From contig CP051243.1 in assembly GCA_017795025.1 (NCBI GenBank), positions 3,310,897 to 3,374,896 of the forward strand: 64,000 bases of DNA, written 5' to 3'. Below, one piece after another: positions 35,691 to 44,129 of the stretch. Position 1 is the first letter of the stretch, and every line of letters starts with the position of its first letter. A program made the position numbers and the translations under genes. The DNA is from Flavobacteriales bacterium. Its GTDB lineage: Bacteria; Bacteroidota; Bacteroidia; Flavobacteriales; Schleiferiaceae. Under the pieces are notes generated by a model. It was not told the origin of the DNA and ran no database searches. It saw only the letters and a list, made by a program, of their open reading frames with translations.

Positions 35691-36717
35691 GTACTACCCT
35701 GCGCTCTCCTCTTAGTACTACCTGAATTAGGGCATGACCTTGCAAGGCAAACAAAGCTGAGCCTAGCAATAAGTGTAAAGGTTGGGCGAAATAAGGCAAA
35801 TTAAAATAAGCGAGAATTATTCCAGCCGCGATTTCCAAGCCTAATACAATCAAGATGTAGTTCCATTGCCAATAGTTCAAACCAAGATTTTTATTCATCC
35901 GCCAAATCCAAATATTCAATCCCAGCAGGATTATGGAAAAACTACGGTGAATGTAAAAGCTCAGGTCCATTTGGTCCATCCAGTCAGCGCGCGCTAGGCC
36001 CGCCTGCTGTAGGCTGTCTACAGTTTCTCGCACCTGAGTGCCAAGTCCTATTTGAATTAGACTTAGCAAAAGGGCCAAGGCACTTAAATTTCGAAACTTG
36101 GGAGTACTGGCTAGGCTTTCCTTTTCGGGGTTCTCGAGCAGGGCGTTTAAAACGAGGAGGATGGCAACTATCATTAAGGCGCCAATCATATGAATGGTAA
36201 TACTCCCCGGAATTAAATTACCATCAACCACAAGCTTACCCAACCAAGCTTCAAAGCCCAGCATAAATAATCCAGCGAGGGATAAAGCAAAGTAGCGCCA
36301 GTTTTGGCGAATGAGCAAGAGGCTCATGAAAACCATGATTAGCATCGGGATTCCCGATAAGGCCCCGATTAAGCGGTTGATATACTCAATCCAGGTGTGT
36401 ACGGGATTGAATATGGCATAATCGTGCTTGGTGTAGCGTTCCCAATGGCTTGCATTATACTGTTCGCCAGAAACAAAGGATTCCCTCGCGAAGTAAAGCG
36501 CCTCATCCTGAATGATGATTTGCTTCTTATTGTAAGAGGTATTGGCTTGCCACTCCAGTTGTTCCCGCTCGGTAGGAGGGATTAGATGACCAAAACACTT
36601 AGGCCAATCTGGACATCCCATTCCGGATCCACTCATGCGAACTACTGAGCCGGCAATGATTACCAGGAAGATTAAAACAATCTCTATACGAGATAAACGA
36701 ACTAACCACTTTTTCAT
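35680..36717 (-). CDS. ctaA: Heme A synthase (COX15/CtaA family)
   Basis: Oxidises heme O to heme A for cytochrome oxidases in the inner membrane. It has 345 residues and about eight helices. The N-terminal segment VIIAGSVVRMSGSGMGCPDWPKCFG (shown here only in part: VRMSGSGMGCPDWPKC) is the family signature, with HTWIEYINRLIGAL and HMIGALM histidines in the helices and a second-half histidine in IHRSFSI. It overlaps the DUF2007 gene by 11 bases tail to tail. A -7 box stands four bases before its ATG. Confidence 0.94.
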   Translation of the reverse strand: MKKWLVRLSRIEIVLIFLVIIAGSVVRMSGSGMGCPDWPKCFGHLIPPTEREQLEWQANTSYNKKQIIIQDEALYFARESFVSGEQYNASHWERYTKHDYAIFNPVHTWIEYINRLIGALSGIPMLIMVFMSLLLIRQNWRYFALSLAGLFMLGFEAWLGKLVVDGNLIPGSITIHMIGALMIVAILLVLNALLENPEKESLASTPKFRNLSALALLLSLIQIGLGTQVRETVDSLQQAGLARADWMDQMDLSFYIHRSFSIILLGLNIWIWRMNKNLGLNYWQWNYILIVLGLEIAAGIILAYFNLPYFAQPLHLLLGSALFALQGHALIQVVLRGERRVVPIK

Positions 36718-36721
36718 GCGG

Positions 36722-36729
36722 CAAATTTA
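36722..36729 (-). promoter_or_regulatory. -7 element of ctaA, next to the start codon
   Basis: The minus strand reads TAAATTTG, a full match, only 4 bases before the ATG at 36717. Transcription would begin at or within a few bases of the start codon, predicting a leaderless mRNA. Confidence 0.5.
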
Positions 36730-36774
36730 GTTCAGGATTACCGATAGAAAGATTCCAAAATAGCTTACCGAAGC

Positions 36775-37968
36775 TTATTCAATAAGCAAGCGGTGATTGG
36801 TACTAGTTCCAGCGGGGCCTTCCAAGCTTAAGAGGTATACTCCAGCTGGTAAGGCACTTAAGTCTAGCTGATTGTCCTCAATAGGCGCATTTAAAATTAA
36901 CTTCCCTTCGATTCCGTAAACCGAAGCATTGCTCCATTCTTCCGGAGATTGGATTTTAATTATGCCTTGACTAGGGTTAGGATAAAGCCCCACTTTTAAA
37001 TTACTTTCCTTAAGTCCTATACCTGCCGAGTTGAAGGCATACTTAAACATGGTGGTCGGGAAAAAGGAGTTAAAGCGATCATAACCGCCAAAAAAGTAAA
37101 GGGTGTCTCCAATTACAAAGGAGCCTGGGGCCCAGCGACTAGGACCGGGGTGTGGAGCAAGTTGCGTCCAAGTATCGGTAGCGTCGGTATACTCCCAAAA
37201 TTCGCCAGTACTCATAAAGCTATGGTTGTCGCCATCCCCGCTCAAAACATAGCCATGCCCCATGTGATCAAATTGCGTTCCGGCCACGCGGTTTTCACCA
37301 GGGAAGTTTGACATGCTTTGCCAGCTGTTATTTAAGGTGTCGTATCGGTACCAGTCACCAAATATAAAATTACCCCCGTGGCCCATGCCAGCATATACTT
37401 CACCGTTAACGGCGAACATAAAAGGGTGGTGACGAGCAGGACCAGGTATATCTGGTAATTGCGTCCAAGAGTCGGAAGCAATATCATATTCCCAAAAATC
37501 TTTAAGATCTCCGGTATTATCATTACCTAAGCCCATGTAAATTTTTCCATTGGCGGCCATTAATGCAGGGTGTCGACGTGCAGGGCCGGGACAGTCTGCT
37601 AACTGGGTCCATTGCATGGTTGCTGTATCATAAACCCAAAGGTCATCGAAATACTGACTGCTAGTGGCTCCAAACCCGAGGTAACCTTTTCCTTGGTAGG
37701 CCAAGCCAATCGCAAAACCTCTGGAGCCTCCTGGGAAATCACTTAAGGTGGCCCAGCTATCGGTAACTGGGTTGTAACGATACGCTTTGTCGATGGCACT
37801 ATTGAAGCTATTAACCCCAGTAATGGAGTAACCATAATCACCAATCGCGAAGGTTACCGGGTGATGAATGCCAATTGGAATACCATTTAAGCCAATCCAG
37901 GTTTGATTTTGACCGTTTAGAGCAATGCTGAATAAAATCGAAAATGTGATAAGTAATGTTTTCTTCAT
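36775..37968 (-). CDS. Kelch-repeat protein exported by T9SS
   Basis: A 397-residue secreted protein. The signal peptide is KKTLLITFSILFSIALNGQ (ATG at 37968 chosen; an ATG at 38007 would add 13 unlikely residues). Five to six kelch blades follow (SDSWTQLPDIPGPARHHPF, NGEVYAGMG, GDTLYFFGGYDRF), forming a beta-propeller. The C-terminal ~80 residues are a T9SS type A sorting domain (VGLYPNPSQGIIKI, then LDLSALPAGVYLLSLE), so the protein is sent across the outer membrane and anchored or released. The ligand is unknown. Confidence 0.93.
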   Translation of the reverse strand: MKKTLLITFSILFSIALNGQNQTWIGLNGIPIGIHHPVTFAIGDYGYSITGVNSFNSAIDKAYRYNPVTDSWATLSDFPGGSRGFAIGLAYQGKGYLGFGATSSQYFDDLWVYDTATMQWTQLADCPGPARRHPALMAANGKIYMGLGNDNTGDLKDFWEYDIASDSWTQLPDIPGPARHHPFMFAVNGEVYAGMGHGGNFIFGDWYRYDTLNNSWQSMSNFPGENRVAGTQFDHMGHGYVLSGDGDNHSFMSTGEFWEYTDATDTWTQLAPHPGPSRWAPGSFVIGDTLYFFGGYDRFNSFFPTTMFKYAFNSAGIGLKESNLKVGLYPNPSQGIIKIQSPEEWSNASVYGIEGKLILNAPIEDNQLDLSALPAGVYLLSLEGPAGTSTNHRLLIE

Positions 37969-38016
37969 GTCTGAAAAACGAGGAAAAAAGTCAAAAGGTT
38001 TAGTCAAAGCTTGCGA

Positions 38017-38044
38017 AATAATAAAGCCGGCTCCAAGCCGGCTT
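38017..38044 (-). terminator. Rho-independent terminator after the TonB receptor gene
   Basis: AAGCCGGCT and AGCCGGCTT form a perfect nine-pair stem around three bases (38024-38044); on the minus strand TTTATTATT follows. Confidence 0.8.
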
Positions 38045-38047
38045 TTC

Positions 38048-40459
38048 CTAAAACTTAAATTGGGCCGCTAAAATGAAATTCCTTCCGGGGGCAACCAATC
38101 CGCTGCTGTACGGCCTATAGCGCTGATCGGTGATATTTTCAATTCCTGCACTTAAGGTCCATTCCTTATTGAGCATAAAACTGGACTTAAAGTTTAAGGT
38201 ATACCATCCAGGAGAATAAGCCTCACCATTGGCATTAGGTAAATAGAGATAGGTTTTATCGGCTTCCTCAAAATTGAGATCTTCAGCCGCTACCTCTCCG
38301 GAGTATTGCACATTAACTTCTAAGTTTAGTTTATCATAGTTAAACCGTAAACGGCTAATGCCAAACCAGGGGGCCGCATGCCGTGAAGGACCAACCACTC
38401 CGCTTTCGTCTTCTTCCATTCCACGTTGCCAATTGAAACGATTGGAGAAGGTCCATTGTCCATTGATGCTCCAATCCAATCCAAACTGTAATCCATAAAC
38501 TTGGGCTCGAGCAGCATTTTGTACGGCTTGTACTTCACTTTTTTCACCATCGTAAACGATACTGTCAAAGCCATTAAGGGTAAAAGGGCGACGCACTAGT
38601 GCCTCATCTAAATAGGTGTAGTAAGCGCTAATATCCAAACGGATATTCTCTACTAAGATGCTGGCAAGGCCTAACTCCGCATTATAGGCATATTCCGCTT
38701 CAAGGTCTGGATTGGGCACCACTACAATGGCGTCTCCCGAATCGAAAACCTTGCCGATATCATCAACATTGGGAGCTCGGAAAGCAGTTCCAAAATTGAG
38801 TCGCCATTTCCAATTTTCGGAAGGTCGATACACAAAACCCAAACTTCCAGTCAGGTTACCGGTATTTAAATTGGCCTCTGAAAAAGGCAAGGGGTAAAAC
38901 GCTTGGTTCTCGCTGAAATCACTTTCAATCCTAAATTGGTTATAGCGTAGGCCTAGTTGGGAAGTGAAGCGGGGCGACCATTCCCATTCATGGTTTAGAT
39001 AAGCCGCTAAACTTTGCCAGATAGCATCGGGGTATCGAGAGGCTCCCTGGCTTTGGAAGCCCGTTCGAATGTCCTCTACGCTGCCCTCGGAATTTACCTG
39101 GTTATGGATAAACTCCAGTCCGTAAAACAATTTATGGTCGGCAGAAACTCGCTTTAGGAAATCCAAGTTTGCCGAATAGGCATCTAAGAATTCCTCACGG
39201 TGATTAAGGAAATCATTTTGAAAGTCGCGATCATGTCTACTTTCTTCAAAATTTTGCACCGCTAAACGAATGGTTGCGCGATCAAAAAAAGCATTGGCTT
39301 TGCGAAAGTTAAGCTCCAACTTATTCATGCTCCACACCTGAGGGCCATAATACCATTCGGCGCTGCGAGGTAAACCATTACGGGTGCGAATAAGGCGATC
39401 GTAACGATCATAATCGCTGGTCCTAGAGTAAATAAAACTGTACTCTAAATCAAAGTAAGTGTTGGCCTTGTAAAAAAGCTTCTGCAGGGTGTGAAACTGT
39501 TCGAAGCCTGTATTTAATTGAATCTCGGGATCAGGATTAGAAATTTGCCGGTCGATACTGTCAATTCGCTGTACCGAAAAGTTACGCAGTAATTCTTCAG
39601 GACCATCACTCCCCATTCTTAAATCACCGTACCTATTGTAGGAAAAGCTTCCGCGCCAAGCCCAGGCTTCGGTTCCGATGTTATAATCGAAATGCTGACT
39701 CAATTCATTATTAGCGGAAGAACTACGGGCATAGGCGCTTCCGAAAACCAGGAGGTTGGTGTCGGTGCTTAATTGGGGCGACAGCGTGCTAAAGCTCATT
39801 ACCCCACCAATGGCATCGGATCCATAGATCACCGAGCCCGGACCAAAGTAGATTTCACTTCGCTCAACTGCTAAGGGGTCGATGGAGATCACTTGTTGCA
39901 AATTTCCCGAACGGAAGATGGCATTGTTCATCCGAATTCCGTCTACCGCTATTAGCAATCGATTGGTGGCAAAACCTCTAATCATTGGGCTACCTCCACC
40001 TTGCTGACTTTTTTGGATAAAAACCTCGCCGCTGCTGCCGAGCAAATCAGCACTGGTTTGCGGACTTTGCAAAAGCACATCCTTGGACTTTAATCCGCGG
40101 ATATGGTAAGGCAATTCCCTTGAGGACTGACTCCACCTTGAGGCGGAAATCACCACTTGGTCAAGGGCCAAAGGGCTAGGGTCGAGGGCGATGGTGAAGT
40201 TTAATCGCGCTAAATCCTGATACTCGATGAAGCTTGTGAAGTAGCCCATGGCGCTTATCTGGATTTGCTGTCCGCGAAAGGCAGATACATCAACCATACC
40301 CTGATCATCCGTGTATAGAGGTGTTAGAATATCTGGTCCAATGCTGAGCTCTGCGTGCTCAATGGGCTCACCTTCTTGGGCGTCGACCACTTTTATAGTT
40401 TGAGAATAAAGAGCGTTTCCGACCAGCAAAGCTATGGCCAGGCTCCATAATTTGTTCAT
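38048..40459 (-). CDS. TonB-dependent receptor of the hemin/hemoglobin type
   Basis: An 803-residue outer-membrane receptor with signal peptide LWSLAIALLVGNALYSQ, a carboxypeptidase-like domain (about 21-105), a plug and a barrel ending in KF. The plug motifs GGSPMIRGFATNRLLIAVDG and RMNNAIFRSGNLQ closely match the hemoglobin/hemin/transferrin receptor group, so heme or heme-protein uptake is the best guess. The upstream gene (40504) is 44 bases away on the same strand, and an imperfect palindrome of metal-regulator appearance lies 13 bases before the start codon. Confidence 0.92.
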   Translation of the reverse strand: MNKLWSLAIALLVGNALYSQTIKVVDAQEGEPIEHAELSIGPDILTPLYTDDQGMVDVSAFRGQQIQISAMGYFTSFIEYQDLARLNFTIALDPSPLALDQVVISASRWSQSSRELPYHIRGLKSKDVLLQSPQTSADLLGSSGEVFIQKSQQGGGSPMIRGFATNRLLIAVDGIRMNNAIFRSGNLQQVISIDPLAVERSEIYFGPGSVIYGSDAIGGVMSFSTLSPQLSTDTNLLVFGSAYARSSSANNELSQHFDYNIGTEAWAWRGSFSYNRYGDLRMGSDGPEELLRNFSVQRIDSIDRQISNPDPEIQLNTGFEQFHTLQKLFYKANTYFDLEYSFIYSRTSDYDRYDRLIRTRNGLPRSAEWYYGPQVWSMNKLELNFRKANAFFDRATIRLAVQNFEESRHDRDFQNDFLNHREEFLDAYSANLDFLKRVSADHKLFYGLEFIHNQVNSEGSVEDIRTGFQSQGASRYPDAIWQSLAAYLNHEWEWSPRFTSQLGLRYNQFRIESDFSENQAFYPLPFSEANLNTGNLTGSLGFVYRPSENWKWRLNFGTAFRAPNVDDIGKVFDSGDAIVVVPNPDLEAEYAYNAELGLASILVENIRLDISAYYTYLDEALVRRPFTLNGFDSIVYDGEKSEVQAVQNAARAQVYGLQFGLDWSINGQWTFSNRFNWQRGMEEDESGVVGPSRHAAPWFGISRLRFNYDKLNLEVNVQYSGEVAAEDLNFEEADKTYLYLPNANGEAYSPGWYTLNFKSSFMLNKEWTLSAGIENITDQRYRPYSSGLVAPGRNFILAAQFKF

Positions 40460-40471
40460 AAAAGAATTTTT

Positions 40472-40488
40472 AAGATTAGTCTAAACTT
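40472..40488. promoter_or_regulatory. Imperfect 17-base palindrome, candidate metal-regulator operator
   Basis: AAGATTAGTCTAAACTT differs from its own reverse complement at the centre and at one symmetric pair. The TTAG-N-CTAA core resembles DtxR/IdeR/MntR-type operators. It lies 13-29 bases before the start of the hemin-type receptor. Confidence 0.45.
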
Positions 40489-40511
40489 GATTTTCGTGTA
40501 GGACTAATCTT
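40472..40511 (-). repeat. Intercistronic inverted repeat
   Basis: AAGATTAGTC (40472-40481) and GACTAATCTT (40502-40511) are perfect 10-base inverted arms with a 20-base loop, spanning the stop codon of the 40504 gene. There is no T run, so it is not a terminator. The second arm may be a half-site related to the adjacent palindrome. Confidence 0.6.
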
Positions 40512-41031
40512 GCTGTGGAGGGGGGCTGAATGTTGGAAGATGCGCTTCGCTGAAAGAGGCCTGCCAAAAGAAACTAAAGGCTTCCCATCTCGCGAAAGCC
40601 TTGGGAAGGTTTAAGGACTCGATAAAGTAATTTTTAAAGTAGTCGATAAGTTTAAGGTCTTGCTCTTGTGGATGAGGTTGTTGCTTGCCTAAGAGGCTAT
40701 GAAATCGCTTGCGAAGTTCACTTTCCTTATCATCAAGCCAAGCTTGCACCTTTATTTTCCCAGCCTCTTCCTTTACCGATACGATATCATATTTGTGACC
40801 CTTCCAGAAAAATTCATCTTGGCCCTCCCAATCAAGATTGTCAAATTGGATCTGGGTAAACTGAAACTGGCTTATTTCATTGGGTTTTAATCCGGCGCGA
40901 AAGTGGGCTTTAACCTCTTTTCGAATCTGTTTTTGTTGCCAATGGAAAAGTCCAAAATGCAAGCTTGATGGAATTACCATGCTGCAAATCAATAAGCTAA
41001 GGCCTAAATATGTAAAGACTTTCCCAATCAT
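40504..41031 (-). CDS. Small membrane protein upstream of the hemin-type receptor
   Basis: A 175-residue protein with one N-terminal hydrophobic segment (TYLGLSLLICSMVIPSSL), a basic stretch (FHWQQKQIRKEVKAHF), a beta-rich middle (DEFFWKGHKYDIVSVKEEAG) and a proline-rich tail (LPTFSPPPQQD). I do not recognise a named family, although small proteins of this plan commonly precede TonB-dependent receptors in Bacteroidetes. Co-transcription with the receptor is likely. The product at 60540 has a similar plan (one helix, Pro-rich end). Confidence 0.75.
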   Translation of the reverse strand: MIGKVFTYLGLSLLICSMVIPSSLHFGLFHWQQKQIRKEVKAHFRAGLKPNEISQFQFTQIQFDNLDWEGQDEFFWKGHKYDIVSVKEEAGKIKVQAWLDDKESELRKRFHSLLGKQQPHPQEQDLKLIDYFKNYFIESLNLPKAFARWEAFSFFWQASFSEAHLPTFSPPPQQD

Positions 41032-41040
41032 TAGCTAGGG

Positions 41041-41048
41041 CAAAGATA
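41041..41048 (-). promoter_or_regulatory. -7 element for the 41031-38048 operon
   Basis: The minus strand reads TATCTTTG, a full TAnnTTTG match, 9 bases before the ATG at 41031. It is back to back with the divergent box at 41066-41073. Confidence 0.5.
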
Positions 41049-41065
41049 GGAGCCTCACAAATAAA

Positions 41066-41073
41066 TACATTTG
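41066..41073 (+). promoter_or_regulatory. -7 element of the EamA transporter gene
   Basis: TACATTTG matches TAnnTTTG and stands 4 bases before the GTG start at 41078, again predicting a leaderless or almost leaderless mRNA. Confidence 0.5.
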
Positions 41074-41077
41074 CGCG

Positions 41078-41998
41078 GTGAAAACACCAAAGTTAAATCC
41101 CCTGCAAGCATGGGGAATGTTCCTTCTTCTGGCTCTAATTTGGGGCAGTTCCTTCATCTTAATGAAGCGAGGCTTGCAAAGCTTTTCTTATGCACAAATT
41201 GGCATGATTCGAATTACAAGTGCCTGGTTGTTTACCCTACTAATTGCCGCTCCACGCTTAAAGAAATGGAAGCGAAAAGATACCATCCCCTCGGCTATCG
41301 TGGGTTACTTTGGTAATGCCATTCCTTATATCTTATTTCCCTTAGCGGTTACTCGTTTAGATTCAAGCTTAGTGGGAATATTGAATTCGATGGTACCACT
41401 ATTTACCCTAATCATTGGCTTGGTATGGTTTAAGGTGCGGGTGCGCTGGATTGGGGTTACCGGTATTTTCTTGGGACTTATGGGAGCTTTATGGCTCTTA
41501 TTGCCGGGTATGAAGGTGAACCCTGATAATCTGCTTTATGGATTTTATCCCATTATAGCGACCATCTGCTATGCATTAAGCATCAATACGATTAACTCCA
41601 AAATGCAGGATTTAGATTCCTTGGCGATTACCTTGTTTAGTACGACAATGGTAGGGCCGGTCGCTTTGATATATGTTTTTAGCACCGACTTCATCGAAAT
41701 CATGCAAACCGATGCTGCGGCATGGCTCAACCTAGCTTACATCGGTTTATTAGGGGTGGTAGGGACCAGTTTAGCGGTAATCCTCTTTAATATACTCATT
41801 AAAGGAACCAGTTCCTTATTTGCGGCAAGTGTAACCTACGCCATTCCCTTAGTGGCTTTGCTTTGGGGAGTTTGGGATGGAGAGGCCATTGGCTTTGGTC
41901 ATTTAATTGGGATGTTGCTCATTTTGGCCGGTGTTTATTTGGTAAATCTCAAAGGATCTCCGGCGGACCGTATTCGCAAGCGCCTCTCTAAAAAATAA
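41078..41998 (+). CDS. EamA/DMT-family membrane transporter
   Basis: A 306-residue permease with ten hydrophobic helices in two EamA halves (MFLLLALIWGSSFILMKRG at the start of the first, LYGFYPIIATICYALSINT in the second). The drug/metabolite transporter family exports small metabolites, commonly amino acids or their analogues; the substrate is not predictable. The start is GTG at 41078 (MKTPKLNPLQAWG), consistent with homologues. It is a single gene, divergent from the receptor operon and convergent with the M16 pair. Confidence 0.9.
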   Translation: MKTPKLNPLQAWGMFLLLALIWGSSFILMKRGLQSFSYAQIGMIRITSAWLFTLLIAAPRLKKWKRKDTIPSAIVGYFGNAIPYILFPLAVTRLDSSLVGILNSMVPLFTLIIGLVWFKVRVRWIGVTGIFLGLMGALWLLLPGMKVNPDNLLYGFYPIIATICYALSINTINSKMQDLDSLAITLFSTTMVGPVALIYVFSTDFIEIMQTDAAAWLNLAYIGLLGVVGTSLAVILFNILIKGTSSLFAASVTYAIPLVALLWGVWDGEAIGFGHLIGMLLILAGVYLVNLKGSPADRIRKRLSKK

Positions 41999-42025
41999 AA
42001 AGCCGCTCCTTTACAGAAGCGGCTT
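41988..42025 (-). terminator. Terminator after the M16 pair
   Basis: AAGCCGCT (42000-42007) pairs with AGCGGCTT (42018-42025); on the minus strand TTTATTTTTTAG follows. It overlaps the end of the convergent transporter gene. Confidence 0.82.
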
Positions 42026-42048
42026 CAAGAATTATATCGACTTACGAC

Positions 42049-44121
42049 TTAGTTAAAGTCGGAAGCTTTAAGCCCAGTGTTTACCATAATTGATTTTACA
42101 CTCAGGTCGATTTTCTGTTGTCCTTGATTAATGGTGATGCTAAAGGGGAACATAACCCCGTTAACTTCACGGTAATCATTAAAAGATTTAGAAACGGTAA
42201 TCGGACCTTCAGGGCCATCCATTGTTTCTTCTTCTCTTAATTTAAGACCAGTCTCTACCGAGTAATATTCGGTAATGTTATCTCCATCTGGATTGGTTAC
42301 TTCCATCGCGTAAGCTTTTACGCCGTCAAGGAATTGAATGGAGCTAAGCTTTAAGGTGTAACCACTCTCTAAATAAGTGCTTTCGATAAACAATTTCGCT
42401 TGCGATTTAAAGGCCTCTGCCTCTTCACCACTAACTTCTTGGTTGCCACCCATCCCGCTCACCTTAGCGGTTTTACCATTGAAAACGGTTTTATTCAAGG
42501 TGCCCATTCCGGCCACGCTCATTTCTTGGTATAGATAGTAGGGACGTTTTTGCTTCGTCACATTAGTAGCTTCCATTGGCATTCCAGGCAGGGCCATGGT
42601 ACTGTTGATGGTCACATCTTTAACAGCGTCAAGCTTCTCTTGTCCACCTAAGGCATCAATAAAGTTTTGGAGAACGCCTTCGGCGGTTACTCCGGCAGGA
42701 ATAGGTAAACTAGGAGGTCCAGTTTCTTCACCGTAAAAGTCGTAATAGGTAACCGGTCCGAATTTCTCTAGGGTACTGGCTATTTCTCCACCTTTACCAA
42801 CAGCAGTAATTACTAAAGCATCGGCTTTAAAATACTTCTTGGCTACGGCCATAATATCTTCAACTGTAACGGCGTCGAGACGCGATAAATAGCTTTCGTA
42901 ATAATCTTCAGGTAATCCGTAGCGCTGAATGTTCAAGGCATACGAAGCTATGGTTTGGGGACTCTCCAAAGAGCGACCCATAGAACCAATGATATTGTTC
43001 TTCGCAGCTTGCAATTCTTCAGCCGAAACAGCCTCGTTTTGCATGCGACGGAATTCTTTGATGAATTCTACCACAGCACTATCGGTAACTTCATTACGGA
43101 CGGATGCTCCAGCACTAAACTCACCTACATAACGATCGGTACTGTAACTAGAGTAAGCACCGTAGGTATAAGCTTTATCCTCGCGAATATTGCGGAATAA
43201 GCGTCCCATACTCCCACCACCTAAAATCTGATTGGCAACAGTAAGTTTCACGATATCTGGATGCCCAGGTTTAAGATCGATGCTGTTTCCGATGTTTAAA
43301 ACGGTTTGCACAGAGCTATTACGGTTAACGATATTTACAATCGTTTGGTCATAGCTAGGGGCCGTAGGGACTTCAGTTTTAGGAACTGCTTTCATTTCCC
43401 AATCACCGAAGTATTTCTTGATTAGCTTTTTCGCCTTTCTGGCCTTGATGTCGCCCACAACAGTAATGTAGGTTTGGTTTGGAGCCCAATACTGATTGTA
43501 GTAGTTTTTACAATCTTCTAGATTGATATTCTCAATCGTAGCTTCAGAATCAAGTTCTCCATAAGGGTGCTCTTGTCCGTAAACACTTTGGTTGAAAATC
43601 CGGCTAGACAAACTGTTAGGATCGTCCTTAGCATTTTCGATGCCTGAAAGCGATTGCTTTTTAAGCTTCTCAAATTCTTCCGCTGGGAAAGAGGGGTTTA
43701 AAGCAACATCCGCTAAAAGCTCCACTAGGGTTTCGGTGTACTTACTTAGACCGGCTGCATAAACATTGCTGGAACCCGTAAAAAGACTTGCGCCAATAAA
43801 ATCAATTTCTTCGTCTAGCTGATCTTTGGAGCGATTGGTAGTACCCTGACGAAGTAATTGACCTGCCAAAGAAACATAACCGGCTTTATCGCCTTCAATA
43901 ATCGGATCACGATCTACTACCAAGCTAAATGATACGCGAGGGAGTTTATCGTTTTCTACTACAATAATGGTTAAGCCATTCTTGAGTTTGTATACATCGT
44001 AATCGCCAAATTCAATATCCTTGGCCGGAGCGGCTTCCGGACGAATAGAGCGATCAACTTGTGCAAAGGTGGCCACACTTAAAAGTAGGGCCAAGGTGCT
44101 CGTTAAAATTCGTTTCATCAT
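42049..44121 (-). CDS. M16-family protein lacking the zinc motif, with extra C-terminal domain
   Basis: A 690-residue exported protein (signal ILTSTLALLLSVATFAQ). Residues ~30-470 have the two-lobed M16 fold, but the position of HxxEH reads LAGQL, so it cannot bind catalytic zinc. It keeps the substrate-binding Arg/Tyr pair of the second lobe (LFRNIREDKAYTYGAYS). The last ~210 residues (from about 480; FIDALGGQEKLDAV, VKAYAMEVTNPDGD) resemble LolA-like or DUF4292-type periplasmic domains. It is paired with the active M16 gene upstream (8 bases apart), the pattern of heterodimeric processing peptidases. Confidence 0.88.
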   Translation of the reverse strand: MMKRILTSTLALLLSVATFAQVDRSIRPEAAPAKDIEFGDYDVYKLKNGLTIIVVENDKLPRVSFSLVVDRDPIIEGDKAGYVSLAGQLLRQGTTNRSKDQLDEEIDFIGASLFTGSSNVYAAGLSKYTETLVELLADVALNPSFPAEEFEKLKKQSLSGIENAKDDPNSLSSRIFNQSVYGQEHPYGELDSEATIENINLEDCKNYYNQYWAPNQTYITVVGDIKARKAKKLIKKYFGDWEMKAVPKTEVPTAPSYDQTIVNIVNRNSSVQTVLNIGNSIDLKPGHPDIVKLTVANQILGGGSMGRLFRNIREDKAYTYGAYSSYSTDRYVGEFSAGASVRNEVTDSAVVEFIKEFRRMQNEAVSAEELQAAKNNIIGSMGRSLESPQTIASYALNIQRYGLPEDYYESYLSRLDAVTVEDIMAVAKKYFKADALVITAVGKGGEIASTLEKFGPVTYYDFYGEETGPPSLPIPAGVTAEGVLQNFIDALGGQEKLDAVKDVTINSTMALPGMPMEATNVTKQKRPYYLYQEMSVAGMGTLNKTVFNGKTAKVSGMGGNQEVSGEEAEAFKSQAKLFIESTYLESGYTLKLSSIQFLDGVKAYAMEVTNPDGDNITEYYSVETGLKLREEETMDGPEGPITVSKSFNDYREVNGVMFPFSITINQGQQKIDLSVKSIMVNTGLKASDFN

Positions 44122-44129
44122 CTAAAGTT

